From contig CBEUVQ010000027.1 in NCBI GenBank assembly GCA_965546615.1, positions 1-33,535 of the forward strand: a stretch of DNA of 33,535 bases, read 5' to 3'. This stretch comes from CBEUVQ01 sp965546615 (lineage in GTDB: Bacteria > Bacillota > Desulfotomaculia > Desulfotomaculales > Desulfohalotomaculaceae). Below are positions 33,448 through 33,535 of this stretch, piece after piece. The translations under genes and the position numbers were made by a program. The notes beneath the pieces are model-generated. The model searched no databases and was not told the origin of the DNA. It saw only the letters and a program-made list of their open reading frames with translations. Position 1 is the stretch's first letter. The number at the start of each line of letters is the position of its first letter.

Positions 33448-33535
33448 CAAGAGTACAGCGGACAGTCGCTGCCTGTTTTTCAGGTAGAGGAAAGTCGAGA
33501 CGCACACAGCTTTTGCTGTAGTATGGAGCCCAGTG
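33448..33535 (+). ncRNA. rnpB: RNase P RNA, 5' part
   Basis: Catalytic RNA of RNase P, cut by the window end. The universally conserved GAGGAAAGTC is at 33487-33496, preceded by the P3 hairpin GCTGCCTG-TTTT-TCAGGTAG (about 33470-33486). The segment TCGCTGC...GTAGAGGAAAGTC has the same layout as the Bacillus gene. The 5' end is set from the promoter and is approximate. The specificity domain and 3' half are outside the window, so type A or B cannot be settled. Confidence 0.87.

Overview
The window reads as core chromosome of an anaerobic, endospore-forming member of the Firmicutes, probably a Clostridia lineage near the Peptococcaceae or Syntrophomonadaceae. The spore evidence is both dipicolinate synthase subunits, a YlmC/YmxH protein, an SpoIIIE/FtsK translocase and the TepA-YlzJ pair. 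The anaerobe evidence is HydF, the scaffold for [FeFe]-hydrogenase maturation. The placement below phylum level is inference. MnmH suggests that selenium is used in tRNA modification. Nearly every gene is on the + strand, start sites are often TTG, GTG and possibly CTG behind strong ribosome binding sites, and most transcription units end in clear intrinsic terminators.

Layout: (1) 1-92, the 3' end of a tRNA-Leu with its terminator. (2) 250-6567, a leader with a small hexaloop hairpin and a 21-bp terminator hairpin, then gltB and gltD, which make glutamate from 2-oxoglutarate and glutamine. (3) 6608-11244, aspA, hydF and nadE, a likely operon joining aspartate deamination, H-cluster assembly and glutamine-dependent NAD synthesis. 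(4) 11593-14757, an M16 peptidase of the YmxG/MlpA type, two membrane proteins I do not recognise with certainty, and a YlmC/YmxH PRC-barrel protein. (5) 14809-20661, dapB, dpaA, dpaB, asd, dapG and dapA, which run from aspartate to dihydrodipicolinate, then branch to spore dipicolinate and to lysine/meso-diaminopimelate. (6) 20671-25376, ribonuclease J, a reverse-strand exported protein, then tepA and ylzJ. (7) 25431-31325, uppP, ftsK/spoIIIE, mnmH, a RodZ-like gene and a small reverse-strand zinc-ribbon gene. (8) 31410-33535, rimO, pgsA and the 5' part of the RNase P RNA gene.

Regions 4 to 8 follow the Bacillus order ymxG-ymxH-dpaAB-asd-dapG-dapA-rnjB-tepA-ylzJ-spoIIIE...ymfM-pgsA, with dapB, uppP, mnmH, rimO, the reverse-strand genes and unrecognised membrane genes added.

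I found no phage, transposon, CRISPR array, toxin-antitoxin pair or defence island, and no clear undescribed multi-gene system. The most interesting material is regulatory or small: the gltB leader, which looks like an ANTAR-type antitermination target; the aspA-hydF pairing; a probable CTG start for the YlmC gene; an altered Walker A motif in MnmH; repeated motifs before dpaA; and unexplained structured or promoter-bearing intergenic DNA before the M16 peptidase and mnmH genes.
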